From a virus, in the IMG/VR virus record IMGVR_UViG_3300038682_000114, positions 1-27,472 of that record: DNA of 27,472 bases; one strand, given 5' to 3'. Of the stretch, positions 27,445 to 27,472 are shown piece by piece. Position numbers and translations under genes: made by a program. The first letter of the stretch is position 1. Every line of letters starts with the position of its first letter. The notes under the pieces were generated by a model. The model saw only the letters and a program-made list of their open reading frames with translations. It did not search any database and was not told the DNA's origin.

Positions 27445-27472
27445 TGGGGTGTGTGAGAGTAGATGCGGATAA
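27444..27472 (+). CDS. Start of a rightward gene, cut by window edge
   Basis: ATG at 27444 with AGGGG six bases upstream opens MGCVRVDAD and runs off the window. It lies about 26 bases from the start expected for the strong rightward promoter. Only nine codons are visible, so the product is unknown. If real it is the first gene of a rightward (probably early) operon. Confidence 0.42.

Larger units (their letters stand above)
27062..27472. promoter_or_regulatory. Divergent intergenic control region
   Basis: About 380 bases without a supported gene on the minus strand. It is very AT-rich, with two runs of nine A (plus strand, near 27222-27242) around GGC and several short palindromes. It carries three leftward promoter candidates, one rightward promoter and a tandem repeat, all listed separately. 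On the minus strand a small AT stem (TAAGT-AAAT-ACTTA) precedes nine T's near 27232-27256 and might be a weak terminator. Confidence 0.6.

Noticed and set aside
1-27472. CRISPR array, insertion sequence, integrase or attachment site
   Set aside because: No regularly spaced repeats, no transposase or recombinase motifs and no tRNA-linked repeat were seen.

Overview
This window looks like the structural half of a lytic-type tailed phage genome, or a contig from one. The base composition is AT-rich, genes are packed with stop/start overlaps (ATGA, TAATG), and Shine-Dalgarno sites and sigma70 promoters are canonical. The host is therefore probably an ordinary, likely Gram-negative, bacterium. Several proteins have the flavour of marine or aquatic podoviruses (a small head protein starting MANPDAAFGLRPV, a phage GroES, a P22-type portal and gp10-like stabilisation protein), but the host cannot be named from sequence alone. 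I see no integrase, repressor, tRNA, CRISPR array or insertion sequence.

All but one of the genes are on the minus strand, so the transcription order runs from right to left. Right end (27062-27472): a divergent control region with a perfect-consensus leftward sigma70 promoter, a 12-bp tandem repeat carrying two -35-like hexamers, and two strong promoters placed face to face. The rightward one feeds a gene that starts at the window edge. Then come a small gene with a possible -1 frameshift extension (27061-26772), ribonuclease H, a 44-residue zinc-finger protein, a strong promoter, an acidic small protein, an alpha/beta hydrolase and a membrane/coiled-coil protein.

The packaging and head module (24912-17540) holds small and large terminase, P22-like portal, a small protein, a GroES-like co-chaperonin, scaffold, a small head protein, a decoration-type protein and the major capsid protein, closed by a strong terminator. 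The tail module (17418-3674) holds three small beta-rich virion proteins, a C1q-ended fibre, an adaptor/stabilisation set like P22 gp4 and gp10, three tandem paralogous collar-domain fibre proteins, three ejection-type proteins in P22 gp7/20/16 order, and a tailspike or fibre. This argues for a short-tailed (podovirus) particle.

The left end (3674-1) holds a GH19-type endolysin and a string of small, mostly unrecognised genes with their own promoters and terminators. It finishes with a membrane cassette: a CBU_0592-like three-helix protein, a 34-residue membrane peptide and a membrane-anchored ClpP/SDH-class serine protease cut by the window edge. The most unusual items are the -1 frameshift candidate, the face-to-face promoter switch, the promoter that runs straight into a terminator (2800-2721), the three-paralogue fibre array and the membrane protease cassette.
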